A stretch of 64,000 nt of DNA, from positions 1,550,001 to 1,614,000 of the forward strand of contig CAVQXT010000003.1 of NCBI GenBank assembly GCA_963717945.1, in the 5' to 3' direction. The stretch is from FEN-299 sp963717945. GTDB taxonomy: Bacteria; Acidobacteriota; Vicinamibacteria; Vicinamibacterales; Fen-181. Every line of letters starts with the position of its first letter. The stretch's first letter is position 1. Below the pieces are notes generated by a model. The model searched no databases and was not told the origin of the DNA. It worked only from the letters and a program-made list of their open reading frames with translations. Position numbers and translations under genes: made by a program. Shown one piece after another: positions 19,311 to 27,415 of this stretch.

Positions 19311-19574
19311 ATGACACATCTGGGCGTGGACGAAATCGGGGGCGACGTGCTGGCCGTGGTTCGAAGGGTGTGCCGGCGGCCGGTCGAGGTGGCCCCGCAC
19401 AGCGCGCTGACGGCCGACCTTGGCTTCGATTCCCTCCAGACGCTCGAATTCGTGGCTGAACTCGAAGACCGGTTTGACATCATCGTCCCGATCGAGCGCG
19501 TGCCGCAGATCCAGACCGTCGGTGAAGCGGTCGACTGCGTCCGGTCGCTCCTGGCGGAGAGCGCCCGTCCCTGA
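19311..19574 (+). CDS. Acyl carrier protein (ceramide-island ACP 1)
   Basis: 87 residues. The phosphopantetheine site is Ser41 in LGFDSLQTLEF, followed by the acidic helix FVAELEDRFDI. The stop codon shares one base with the ATG of the acyl-AMP ligase, so the two are translationally coupled; the ligase probably loads this carrier. It is distinct from ACP 2 at 24004 and neither looks like the housekeeping AcpP. In Caulobacter an ACP is encoded beside serine palmitoyltransferase, the same arrangement as here. Confidence 0.9.
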   Translation: MTHLGVDEIGGDVLAVVRRVCRRPVEVAPHSALTADLGFDSLQTLEFVAELEDRFDIIVPIERVPQIQTVGEAVDCVRSLLAESARP

Positions 19575-21349
19575 TGGCCCTGCTCACTCTTCCCAAGGCT
19601 CTGACGGTTGCGGCCCGCGGTGAGGGGGGGTTCGAGTACCTCTCTGAGAACGGCCAGCCGTCATCGACGCAGCCGTTCTCCGAGCTGCTGGACGAGGCCC
19701 TGTCGGTGGCCGGCGGCCTGCGCGAGGCCGGCCTCGAACCGGGCGAGACGATCGCCCTCATCGTGCCGGACGCGCGCGACTTCCTGACGACGTTCCTCGG
19801 CGCCAGCTGCGCCGGCCTGGTGCCCACGCCGCTCTACCCGCCGGTCCGCCTCGACCAGTTCGGCGCCTACCTGCGGCAGACGATGCCCGCGGTGAGCGTC
19901 AGCCGGGCCTCGGCGGTCGTCACGACGACGCCGCTCAGGCGCGTGTTCGGGACGATGCAGTCCAGCGTGCCGTCGGTGCGCCAGGTGCTCGCCATCGAGA
20001 AACTCCGCGGGGCCGCGCTGCCGAAGGCGGCGAACGTCGGCCTCGACGACCCGGTCTTCCTGCAGTTCACCTCCGGGTCGACCTCCGACCCGAAGGGGGT
20101 CGTGCTGACGCACCGCAATCTGGCCGAGAACGTGACGGCGATTGCCGGGCCCCAGGGGCTGCGCCTGTCGCCGTCGGACCGCGGCGTGTCGTGGCTGCCG
20201 CTGTTCCACGACATGGGCCTCATCGGCATGGCGTTGACGGTGCTGTACGGCGGCTGCTGGAGCGAGTTCATCTCGCCGCTGGCCTTCCTCAAGCGCCCGG
20301 GGCTGTGGCTGAAGGCGATCACCCGCCGGCGCGGCACGATCAGCTTCGCGCCCAACTTCGCTTACGACCTGTGCGTGCGGCGCGTCCAGCCGCGCGACAT
20401 GGAGGGGCTCGACCTGTCCTGCTGGCGGGTGGCCGGCTGCGGCGCCGAGCCGATCCGCGCCGAGACGCTGGCCCGGTTCGCGGCGAAGTTCGCCGACGTC
20501 GGGTTCCGCGCCGACGCGTTCCTCCCGTGCTACGGCATGGCCGAGCACACGCTGGCCGTCACCTTCTCGCCGCTCGCGCGCGAGCCGCGCGTCGACGCGA
20601 TCGACGCCGCGCAGCTGTCGGCCCACCGCCGGGCCGTTCCGCCCACCAACGGGCAGTCGCTGCGGACCGAGCTGGTGAGCTGCGGGCGGCCGTTCCCGGG
20701 CCACGAGCTGCGCATCGCCGACGGCCGCGGACACCAGCTTCCCGAACGCCACGTCGGGCAGATCCTGCTCAAGGGGCCGTCGGTGTTCCGCGGGTACCTG
20801 GATCGGGAAGCGCTGACGCGCGAGACGCTGGCCGGCGGCTGGCTCCACTCGGGCGACCTCGGGTACCTCGCCGACGGCGAGCTGTACGTCTGCGGCCGCG
20901 TGAAAGACACCATCATCGTCAACGGGCGGAACTACTACCCGCAGGACATCGAGCAGGCGGCCGCCGACGTGGCCGACGTGCGCAAGGGCCGCGTGGTGGC
21001 GTTCGGTACGCGAGAGGGCGCCGGGCGCGAGCGGGTCGTGGTGGTGGTGGAGCCCTCGCAGGCCGCGCACGGCGCCGACCTCGCCGACCGGGTCCGGGGG
21101 CGCATCGTCGAGTCCACCGGCGTGCTGGTCGACGAGGTGGTGGTGGCGCCCGGTGGTACCATACCTAAAACGACCAGCGGGAAGCTCCAGCGAAGCCGGG
21201 TCCGAAACCGCTACGAATCCGGCGCCCTGCTCCGGCCGCGGACCGTGACGAGCCGGATGCGCCTCATCGGCCACGTCGTGCACACGCAGCTGGTCTACAT
21301 GCGGGCGCACGCGACCGGGGTGCTCAAGGGGCTGACGGGCCGCAAGTAG
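19574..21349 (+). CDS. Fatty acyl-AMP ligase (acyl-ACP loading enzyme)
   Basis: 591-residue adenylating enzyme of the FAAL/FadD32 type. The P-loop is QFTSGSTSDPKGVVLTHRN near residues 164-181; SWLPLFHDMGLIG, FAPNFAYDLCVRR and LPCYGMAEHTLAVTF are characteristic of FAALs rather than acyl-CoA synthetases. The hinge is LHSGDLGYLADGELYVCGR and the C-terminal catalytic lysine is in KTTSGKLQRSR. It should activate a fatty acid as acyl-AMP and pass it to ACP 1. Coupled to the ACP by an overlapping start. In a ceramide pathway this supplies acyl-ACP to serine palmitoyltransferase or the N-acyltransferase. Confidence 0.9.
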   Translation: MALLTLPKALTVAARGEGGFEYLSENGQPSSTQPFSELLDEALSVAGGLREAGLEPGETIALIVPDARDFLTTFLGASCAGLVPTPLYPPVRLDQFGAYLRQTMPAVSVSRASAVVTTTPLRRVFGTMQSSVPSVRQVLAIEKLRGAALPKAANVGLDDPVFLQFTSGSTSDPKGVVLTHRNLAENVTAIAGPQGLRLSPSDRGVSWLPLFHDMGLIGMALTVLYGGCWSEFISPLAFLKRPGLWLKAITRRRGTISFAPNFAYDLCVRRVQPRDMEGLDLSCWRVAGCGAEPIRAETLARFAAKFADVGFRADAFLPCYGMAEHTLAVTFSPLAREPRVDAIDAAQLSAHRRAVPPTNGQSLRTELVSCGRPFPGHELRIADGRGHQLPERHVGQILLKGPSVFRGYLDREALTRETLAGGWLHSGDLGYLADGELYVCGRVKDTIIVNGRNYYPQDIEQAAADVADVRKGRVVAFGTREGAGRERVVVVVEPSQAAHGADLADRVRGRIVESTGVLVDEVVVAPGGTIPKTTSGKLQRSRVRNRYESGALLRPRTVTSRMRLIGHVVHTQLVYMRAHATGVLKGLTGRK

Positions 21350-21403
21350 GCCGCTCGAGGGCGGGTCCCGCCTCCGGTCGGAAATCTGAAAGGCAGCGCG
21401 CCG

Positions 21404-22678
21404 ATGGACATCTTCTCCCCCTGCTACAACTACCTCGAGTCGCAGCTCGGCAAGGCGACCGGGTTCTACCCGTATTTCCGCGTCATCTCGTCGTCGGACG
21501 GTCCCGTCGTGACGGTGGACGGCCGCCGGGTGATCATGCTCGGCTCGAACAACTATCTGGGCCTCACCCACCACCCCGAGGTGCTGAAGGCGGCGCACGA
21601 CGCGATCGATCGGTACGGGTCGGCGTGCACCGGGTCGCGGTTCCTGAACGGCAACCTCGACCTCCACGAGCAGCTCGAAGCCGAGCTGGCGGAGTTCACC
21701 GGCCGGGAGGAAGCCCTCGTGTTCTCGTCAGGGGTGCTCGCCAACATCGGCACCCTCGGCCTGCTGGGCGGGTCCCCGGACGCGGTGGTCTTCCTCGCTT
21801 CGGAGGACCACGCGAGCCTGTTCGACGGCGCGCGGCTCTCGCACGGCCGCATCGCGATCTTCGACGACATGGACGACCTGGAGCGGAAGCTGTCGCTCCG
21901 CCAGTCCTGGTCGAATGCCATCGTCGCGGTGGACGGGGTCTTCTCGATGACCGGCCGCGTCATCGACCTCCAGCGGCTGGTGGCGCTCAAGCACCGCTTC
22001 GGCTTCCGCCTCTATCTCGACGACGCGCACGGGTTCGGCGTGCTCGGGACCGAGGGGCGAGGGACGGCGGAGAGCCTGGGCCTGGCGAAGGACGTGGACC
22101 TGATGTTCGCGACCTTCAGCAAGGCGCTGGCGAGCGTCGGCGGGTTCGTCGCGGGGGACAAGCCCGTGATCGAGTACCTCCGCCACAACGTCCGCACGCT
22201 GATCTTCTCGGCGGCGCTGCCGCCGACGTCAACGGCGGCGGCGCTGGCGGCCCTGCACGTGATGCGGAAGGACCCCGGGCTCTTCGAGCGCATGTGGGAG
22301 AACGTCGCGTTCTTCAAGCGCGGCGTCGAGGCACTCGGCTACCACACGCTCGGCAGCCGGACGCCGATCGTGCCGCTCTGGATCGGTTCTGAGGGGCGGG
22401 CGTTCCAATACTGCCGCGAGGCGTTCGACCTCGGCCTCTTCACGACGCCGGCGATGTACCCCGCGGTGCCCAAGGGGCACGCCATCATCCGGACCAGCGT
22501 CACGCCGGCGCACACGAAGGCGCACCTGCAGGAGGCGCTCGACATCCTGGCGACGCTCATCAAGCGGCACCCGCTGCCGCAGCAGGACCCCGACTCGATC
22601 CCGCCCGCCCGCGAGACCGACATCGTGGAATGCGCGACGAAGGTGCTCGAGGATCCGGATTTCGCGAATCGGCTGTAG
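21404..22678 (+). CDS. spt: Serine palmitoyltransferase-like alpha-oxoamine synthase
   Basis: 424 residues of the alpha-oxoamine synthase family (BioF, KBL, ALAS, SPT). The N-terminal GFYPYFRVISSSDG and VIMLGSNNYLGLTHHPEV, then GSACTGSRFLNGNLDLHEQL, match bacterial serine palmitoyltransferases, which begin with a YPYFR motif, more than BioF. The PLP lysine is Lys240 in FSKALASVGGF, followed by RHNVRTLIFSAALPP, also SPT-like. The product would be a 3-ketosphinganine from serine and acyl-ACP/CoA. It follows the ligase by 54 bp. A C-terminal extension (IPPARETDIVECATKVLED) is extra. BioF is the main alternative; no other biotin gene is near. Confidence 0.82.
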   Translation: MDIFSPCYNYLESQLGKATGFYPYFRVISSSDGPVVTVDGRRVIMLGSNNYLGLTHHPEVLKAAHDAIDRYGSACTGSRFLNGNLDLHEQLEAELAEFTGREEALVFSSGVLANIGTLGLLGGSPDAVVFLASEDHASLFDGARLSHGRIAIFDDMDDLERKLSLRQSWSNAIVAVDGVFSMTGRVIDLQRLVALKHRFGFRLYLDDAHGFGVLGTEGRGTAESLGLAKDVDLMFATFSKALASVGGFVAGDKPVIEYLRHNVRTLIFSAALPPTSTAAALAALHVMRKDPGLFERMWENVAFFKRGVEALGYHTLGSRTPIVPLWIGSEGRAFQYCREAFDLGLFTTPAMYPAVPKGHAIIRTSVTPAHTKAHLQEALDILATLIKRHPLPQQDPDSIPPARETDIVECATKVLEDPDFANRL

Positions 22679-22686
22679 GCAGGAAA

Positions 22687-22758
22687 GGCAAGGCTGAAGC
22701 CTCGCCCCACCGAGGAGACCTGCCGCTCGCTCCGGTAGGGCGACCCTTCAGGGTTGCC
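22687..22758. repeat. Two TGAA/TTCA hairpins between convergent genes
   Basis: First hairpin 22687-22706: GGCAAGGC, TGAA, GCCTCGCC. Second 22739-22758: GGCGACCC, TTCA, GGGTTGCC, immediately preceded by GTAG (22735-22738). They fill the 97-bp gap between the convergent SPT-like and ketosynthase genes and could act as transcription stops, although no T-run follows. Confidence 0.75.
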
Positions 22759-22775
22759 GGTTGCGGGTACTCTGT

Positions 22776-24002
22776 TCAGGCCCGCTTGACCACCAGGACG
22801 GCGTTCAATCCGCCGAAGGCGAACGAGTTGGAGACCGCGGCGTCCACCTTCAACTCGCGCGCCTGGTTGGGCACGTAATCGAGATCGCACTCCGGGTCGG
22901 GCTTCCGGTAGTTGGCCGTCGGCGGGACGACGCCCCGCTCGATCGCCATCAGCGTCGCGATCAGCTCCACCGCGCCCGACGCGCCCATCATGTGGCCGTG
23001 CATCGACTTGGTCGAGCTGATCGGCACCCGCCGCGCGTAGTCGCCGAACACCCGCTTGATGATCGTCGTTTCGGTGGAGTCGTTGAGGCGCGTGGCCGTG
23101 CCGTGGGCGTTGATGTACTGAATCTGCTCCGGGTTGAGGCCCGCCTGCGCGAGGGCCTGCCGGATCGCGCGGGCCGGTGACTCCACGCCGGGCGCGGTGA
23201 TGTGCGCCGCGTCGGCGGTGGCGGAGTAGCCGGCCAGTTCCCCGTGGATGACCGCGCCGCGCCGCATCGCCCGCTCGCGCTCCTCCAGGATGACGACGCC
23301 CGCGCCTTCGCCCAGCACGAGCCCCTGGCGGTCGGCCGAGAACGGGCGGCACGCCGCCGCCGGGTCGTCGCCGGCCGGCGCCATGACGCGCATCCCTTCC
23401 CACGCCTTCACCACGCCGGGCGCAATCGGCGCGTCCGCGCCGCCCGCCACCATCACGTCGGCCCGGCCGGCCCGGATGAGCTCGGCGGCCTCGCCGATGG
23501 CGTGCGACGCCGACGAGCACGCCGTCGAGATGCACAGCGTCGGCCCCTCGAGCCGGTACTTCATCGAGATGTGGGAGGCCGCCGCATTGTACATGATGCG
23601 CGGGATCGTGAACGGGTGCGTCCGGTTGACCCCCCGGTCGTACATGTCGCGGTAGCACTCGTCCTGGCGCGTGACGCCGCCCATGCCGGTGCCGATCAGG
23701 GCGCCCGCCCGCGGCCGCTCGTCCTCGCTCAGCTCGAGGCCGGAGCCGGACCACGCCTCCCCCGCGGCCACCATCGCGAAGGCGGCGTAGCGATCGAGGA
23801 GGAGCAGGAGGTCGGGCGGCAGGTGGGCGGCCGGGTCGAACGACGACAGCTCGGCCGCGACCGGGTCGGTCAGCCGGTCCAGATCGCAGATGGTGACGCG
23901 CCGGATGCCCGAGCGGCCCGCCGCGAGCCCCTCCCAGAGCGCCGGGACGCCGACGCCAAGCGCGGAAACGGCGCCGATGCCGGTGATGACGACGCGGCGC
24001 AT
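22776..24002 (-). CDS. Beta-ketoacyl-ACP synthase (FabF-like)
   Basis: 408 residues. The catalytic triad of KAS II is present: Cys162 in STACSSASHAI, His300 in YINAHGTATRLND and His337 in SMHGHMMGASGAVE. The thiolase-fold C-terminus FAFGGLNAVLVV is intact. It condenses malonyl-ACP with acyl-ACP. It starts 1 bp after the stop of ACP 2, so the two form an operon. Placed inside the lipid island it probably builds a special acyl chain. Aryl-polyene-like synthesis is an alternative, but no other genes for it are seen. Confidence 0.9.
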   Translation of the reverse strand: MRRVVITGIGAVSALGVGVPALWEGLAAGRSGIRRVTICDLDRLTDPVAAELSSFDPAAHLPPDLLLLLDRYAAFAMVAAGEAWSGSGLELSEDERPRAGALIGTGMGGVTRQDECYRDMYDRGVNRTHPFTIPRIMYNAAASHISMKYRLEGPTLCISTACSSASHAIGEAAELIRAGRADVMVAGGADAPIAPGVVKAWEGMRVMAPAGDDPAAACRPFSADRQGLVLGEGAGVVILEERERAMRRGAVIHGELAGYSATADAAHITAPGVESPARAIRQALAQAGLNPEQIQYINAHGTATRLNDSTETTIIKRVFGDYARRVPISSTKSMHGHMMGASGAVELIATLMAIERGVVPPTANYRKPDPECDLDYVPNQARELKVDAAVSNSFAFGGLNAVLVVKRA

Positions 24003-24003
24003 G

Positions 24004-24270
24004 CTAGTTGGCGGAAGGCTGAGGATTGGCGGCCAGCGCGGCTCGCAGCGCCTCGGTGACCTGGCGGACGCTCTTCATCTGCTGCGCCACGTCGTCCGGG
24101 ATCGACAGCTTGAACGTCTCCTCGAACGTGAACAGGAGATCCATGCCGTCGAGCGAGTCGATGCCCAGCTCGACGAACGTGGAGTCGAGCGTGACGCTCT
24201 CGGGCGGAAGGTGCTTCTTCTGCGCGATGAGTTCGATGACTTTCTGATCGAGCGAATCCGGTTCAGGCAT
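24004..24270 (-). CDS. Acyl carrier protein (ceramide-island ACP 2)
   Basis: 88 residues with the phosphopantetheine serine at 39 in VELGIDSLDGMDLLF and the acidic recognition helix FTFEETFKLSIPDDV. It is immediately upstream of the ketosynthase (1-bp gap), suggesting that this carrier serves chain extension. It is diverged from ACP 1. The 154-bp region between its start and the plus-strand FabZ-like gene is a divergent promoter region in which no clear operator was seen. Confidence 0.92.
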   Translation of the reverse strand: MPEPDSLDQKVIELIAQKKHLPPESVTLDSTFVELGIDSLDGMDLLFTFEETFKLSIPDDVAQQMKSVRQVTEALRAALAANPQPSAN

Positions 24271-24424
24271 AGTTGGGCTGCCCCACGCAATGTAGACGCT
24301 AGATTCTGACTGACCCGCACAGCCAAGTCAATCCATGGGGTGTGCTAGGATCGAGTTCCCGGTGAGACGCCTGGAGGTCGGGTCGTCGTGTCGCGCTGCG
24401 CGTCGCGCCGGGGACGGGGGTGCC

Positions 24425-24955
24425 GTGAGGTTCGTGCTGGTCGACAAGGTCGTGGAGATCGAACCCGGCCGCCGGGCGCGCGGCTACCGCGACCTCTCTC
24501 CCGACTCGGACTACTACCGGGACCACATGCCCGCCTACCCCGTGGAGCCCGGCGTCCTCATCCTCGAATCGATGGCGCAGCTCGGCGGGCGCCTCGTCCA
24601 GCAGTCGGTCAAGCGCGCGTCGGGGCGGGACGTGCTGCCGATGCTCGCGATGGTGAACCAGGCGGAATTCCGCCGCCCGGTCCGCCCGCCGTGCCGGCTC
24701 GAGCTCGGCGCCGAGATCCTGTCGCTGCGCGCGACCGGCGCGCGCGTCACCGCGACCGCGCAGGTGGCTGGGGAGGCGGCGGCGTCGGCCACGCTGACCT
24801 ACGTGCTGGTCGGTCTCGACCACAACGCGCCGGGGATCGACGTCGCGAGCCTGGAGGTCATCCGCGAGTGGGGGACCCGGACCTGGTCCGAGATGACCAC
24901 CGGAACCGCGGCCGCCGGGGGCGACGGCCCGGGCGACGCGGGGACAGGGGAGTAG
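24425..24955 (+). CDS. FabZ-like 3-hydroxyacyl-ACP dehydratase
   Basis: 176 residues from a GTG preceded by a G-rich stretch. It is a hot-dog domain of the FabA/FabZ type: YYRDHMPAYPVEPGVLILESMAQLGG aligns with the FabZ catalytic segment (His then P-V-x-P-G-V then Glu). The longer open frame upstream lacks homology-like sequence and is rejected as start. A role dehydrating the hydroxyacyl-ACP made after the FabF-like enzyme is likely. It is divergent from ACP 2/ketosynthase and 5 bp upstream of a secreted protein gene. The C-terminal 45 residues are Gly/Ala-rich and atypical. Confidence 0.82.
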   Translation: MRFVLVDKVVEIEPGRRARGYRDLSPDSDYYRDHMPAYPVEPGVLILESMAQLGGRLVQQSVKRASGRDVLPMLAMVNQAEFRRPVRPPCRLELGAEILSLRATGARVTATAQVAGEAAASATLTYVLVGLDHNAPGIDVASLEVIREWGTRTWSEMTTGTAAAGGDGPGDAGTGE

Positions 24956-24960
24956 GGCCG

Positions 24961-26031
24961 ATGACGCGGGGACGCCTTCTTCCGGGACTCTGCGCGGTGG
25001 TGGTCGCGGCGGCGGCGGGCATGGCGGCGGCCGCCGTGGCCGGCCGGGCCGGACGCGCGAACGCCGACGCGCCATATGCCACGTGGATCGAGTCGAAAGC
25101 CGCGCGCGCGTTCGACGGCACGACGCCCGAACTGCGCGGGCTGAGCGTGACCTACCGCGTGGACGCGCACGTGTCGCTTCCGCTCGGTTTCACCTCGCTC
25201 GAGTTGTGGCAGAAGCCGGGCGTCGGCGTGGCCGTCGCCTCCTATCACGACTACCGCGAGAGCTCGGGCCAGGTGGTCCGCGCCTTCGAGCTGTTCTCGA
25301 TCTCGGACCCGGATCGCGCGCAGGGGTTCGACCGCTGCGGCTTCTTCCGCGAGGCGCTGGCGCTCACGCCGTCCGGCGTGGAGTGGACGGCGTACTTTGG
25401 CGCGATGACGTCGTGGCCCGAGAAGACGCTGAGCGACGCGCGCAGCTCGGCCAACGGGCCGCAGCCGCACACCTACGAAGCCATCGACGGCCTGTCGGCG
25501 CCGCTCGAGACGCGGTCCTCGGTGTTCCAGGTCTCGACCGACGCCAGGCTGACCGACCCGGCCGCCCTCTGGGCCGCCGTGCGCCCGCAGCTCGAACGGA
25601 AGGAACCGCGGTCGGTCAAGACGCAGGTCGGCACGTCCGCCAAGCCGCTGCCGTCGCTCGCGTTCCTCGGGGCGCTCGAGGCCAGCCTGCGCTCGGCGGC
25701 CGCCCATCGCGCGAAGCCGCTCGCCTCGGCGGCCACGCGCATCCCCTTCACCCACAACGGCGTCGTCCGGCAGCTCGAGCTGGCCTCGATCTCGCCCGAC
25801 GGCAAGCGTGGGCGGAAGGCCGTCGCCGCGGGCCTCGCCCGCGACGCGGCCGACGTGTTCCAGCTGCGCTTCCGGATTCTCAACCCGGGCGGCGACACGG
25901 GGGACTTCCTGCTGTGGGCGGAACTGCCGGCGGACGCCCACGACGACGCGCTGGCGCCGCCGCTCCCGCCCCTCGCGTGGGAGATGCAGCTCAGGTCCTA
26001 CCTTCGGCTCAATTTCGAGCGCACACGCTGA
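24961..26031 (+). CDS. Exported protein of unknown function in the lipid island
   Basis: 356 residues, not recognised. An N-terminal signal peptide is visible (LLPGLCAVVVAAAAGMAAAAVAG). The mature part looks like mixed alpha/beta: YATWIESKAARAFDG, LELWQKPGVGVAVASYHDYRE, then aromatic-rich RCGFFREALALTPSGVEWTAYF and SWPEKTLSDARSSANGPQPH. One cysteine remains (GFDRCGFF). No catalytic motif is apparent. It starts 5 bp after the FabZ-like stop, so the two are cotranscribed, and it lies within the candidate ceramide cluster. A periplasmic lipid-handling role is possible but not shown by the sequence. Confidence 0.72.
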   Translation: MTRGRLLPGLCAVVVAAAAGMAAAAVAGRAGRANADAPYATWIESKAARAFDGTTPELRGLSVTYRVDAHVSLPLGFTSLELWQKPGVGVAVASYHDYRESSGQVVRAFELFSISDPDRAQGFDRCGFFREALALTPSGVEWTAYFGAMTSWPEKTLSDARSSANGPQPHTYEAIDGLSAPLETRSSVFQVSTDARLTDPAALWAAVRPQLERKEPRSVKTQVGTSAKPLPSLAFLGALEASLRSAAAHRAKPLASAATRIPFTHNGVVRQLELASISPDGKRGRKAVAAGLARDAADVFQLRFRILNPGGDTGDFLLWAELPADAHDDALAPPLPPLAWEMQLRSYLRLNFERTR

Positions 26032-26067
26032 CGGCTTGTCGTCCTGCCAGCCCGCCGGAGCCGGCGG

Positions 26068-27189
26068 TCAGACGGCAGCCGGCAGCGTCTTCTGGTACAG
26101 GCGGAAGGTCTTGTACATCCGGCCGCCTCCCTTGAGGATCGTCTGGTTGGCCGGGCCGTTGTTCTCGAGGATCCACGAGAACTCGATCTGCTTGAAGCCC
26201 TGGCGCTTGGTCGCCATGACGAGGCGATACATCAACGCCGCCAGGATGCCGGTGTCGCGGTATTCCGGCACCACGCCGGTCGTGACGGCGCGCACGCGGG
26301 TGACCAGGCGCGAGAGCTGCAGGAACCGCACCCACCCGAACGGCAGGAGGCGGCCGTCGGTGCCCTTCAGCACCTGGTTCACGTCGGGGATCCCGGTCGT
26401 GGCCGCCACGGGCCGCCCGTCGATCTCGGCGATCAGCACGCCGCCCAGCTTCCAGAGCCAGCGCAGGTCCCTGACGATGTGCCAGTACTCCTCGAACGAG
26501 GGCGGCACGAATCCCCAGTTCTTGTCCCAGGCCTGCGTGTAGATCTCGTAGAGCTTTCGCGTCTCCGCCTTCAGGCGCCACCGGTTGATCGAGTGGACGA
26601 CCACGCCATAGCGCCGCTCGGTGCGGCGCGCGATCGCCTCCCACCTTTCAACCGGGAAGCCGTCCATCTCCACCATCCAGCAGAGCAGGTCCTTCGCCTT
26701 CGTGTAGCCCGCCGCCTCGACGTAGCCCACGTACTCGGGCGGGTTGTAGGGGAGCATCAGCACCGGGTCGACGTCGAACGCGTCGATCTGCAGGCCGGCG
26801 ACGTGGTTGAGCGACGGGCTCACCGGGCCGCGCACCGTCGTCCGCCCGCGCGCGCCGGCCCAGCGATCCACTTCGGCGAGCAGCGCGGAGGCCGCCTCGG
26901 CCGAGTCGGCCTCGAAGAACCCGAAGCCGGCCACGTTCTCGCCGAGGATCCGGTTGTGGCGATGGTCGTCGATGGCGGCCACGCGGCCGACGAGCGCCGG
27001 CCCGTCCCAGGCCAGGAACAGGTCCATGTCCGCGTCGGCGAGGAAGGGGCTCCGCTCCGGGTCGAACTGCGGCACTTCGGTCATGCGCGCCGGCGGGATC
27101 CAGTGCGGGTGCCCGCGGTACTTCCGGTAGGGCAGGTCGATGAACAACCGCCGTGCCCGGCGGTCGGTGACTGGACGGACCTCGATCAT
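26068..27189 (-). CDS. GNAT-fold protein, candidate bacterial ceramide synthase
   Basis: 373 residues from the ATG at 27189, which has GGAGG 8 bp upstream. The N-terminus has the pattern LPYRKYRGHPHWIPPAR, then DHRHNRI, GFFEADSAEAASALL and the proline-rich GPVSPSLNHVAGL; a C-terminal GNAT-like half ends with ALMYRLVMATKRQG and WILENNGPANQTILKGGG. This layout matches the acetyltransferase-like family that includes the Caulobacter bacterial ceramide synthase, which N-acylates 3-ketosphinganine or sphinganine. The family is broad, so the assignment rests on the neighbouring SPT-like and epimerase genes. Acyl donor and specificity are unknown. It is divergent from the PAP2 gene. Confidence 0.7.
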   Translation of the reverse strand: MIEVRPVTDRRARRLFIDLPYRKYRGHPHWIPPARMTEVPQFDPERSPFLADADMDLFLAWDGPALVGRVAAIDDHRHNRILGENVAGFGFFEADSAEAASALLAEVDRWAGARGRTTVRGPVSPSLNHVAGLQIDAFDVDPVLMLPYNPPEYVGYVEAAGYTKAKDLLCWMVEMDGFPVERWEAIARRTERRYGVVVHSINRWRLKAETRKLYEIYTQAWDKNWGFVPPSFEEYWHIVRDLRWLWKLGGVLIAEIDGRPVAATTGIPDVNQVLKGTDGRLLPFGWVRFLQLSRLVTRVRAVTTGVVPEYRDTGILAALMYRLVMATKRQGFKQIEFSWILENNGPANQTILKGGGRMYKTFRLYQKTLPAAV

Positions 27190-27225
27190 CTCGGCGAACC
27201 TCCACGATCCCGCGCTGCCGCCCGC

Positions 27226-27251
27226 GGCCGGCCAGGAGGCCGGCCCCACAC
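27226..27251 (+). repeat. AGGA-loop hairpin with GGCCGGCC stem
   Basis: Arms GGCCGGCC (27226-27233 and 27238-27245), loop AGGA, then CCACAC (27246-27251). It is 36 bp upstream of the candidate ceramide synthase start, so it lies in that gene's promoter or leader region. The stem differs from those at 6.3 kb and in menD while the loop and flank are unchanged. Confidence 0.85.
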
Positions 27252-27260
27252 ATGGTCTGC

Positions 27261-27348
27261 GTGGCGCAAGCCTCCCCGCCTCCGCCCGCTCTCAATCCCA
27301 CTCGGGCTACGGCGCGGCCTCGTCGTAGCGCTTCGCGCGAAGGCGGGC
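27261..27348. repeat. Family-C dispersed repeat, copy 1
   Basis: About 90 bp sharing the order CCTCCGCCCGC ... CGGGCTACGGCG(C/T)GGCCTCG ... AGCGC ... GCGCGAAGGCGGG with a second copy at 63628-63715. It fills the divergent gap between the candidate ceramide synthase and PAP2 genes. An AT-richer stretch GAAAATGATATCGTTAC (27369-27385) follows and may hold the promoter of the PAP2 gene. Confidence 0.75.
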
Positions 27349-27415
27349 TGGCCCGCGGTGAGCCGCCTGAAAATGATATCGTTACACACTCGGCGATCAA
27401 CGAACAGGGAGTGCC

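Noticed and set aside
21404..22678. BioF (biotin synthesis) as the identity of the SPT-like gene
   Set aside because: The YPYFR start and the RHNVRTLIFSA segment fit serine palmitoyltransferases, and no bioA, bioB or bioD is adjacent. It is kept as the main alternative.
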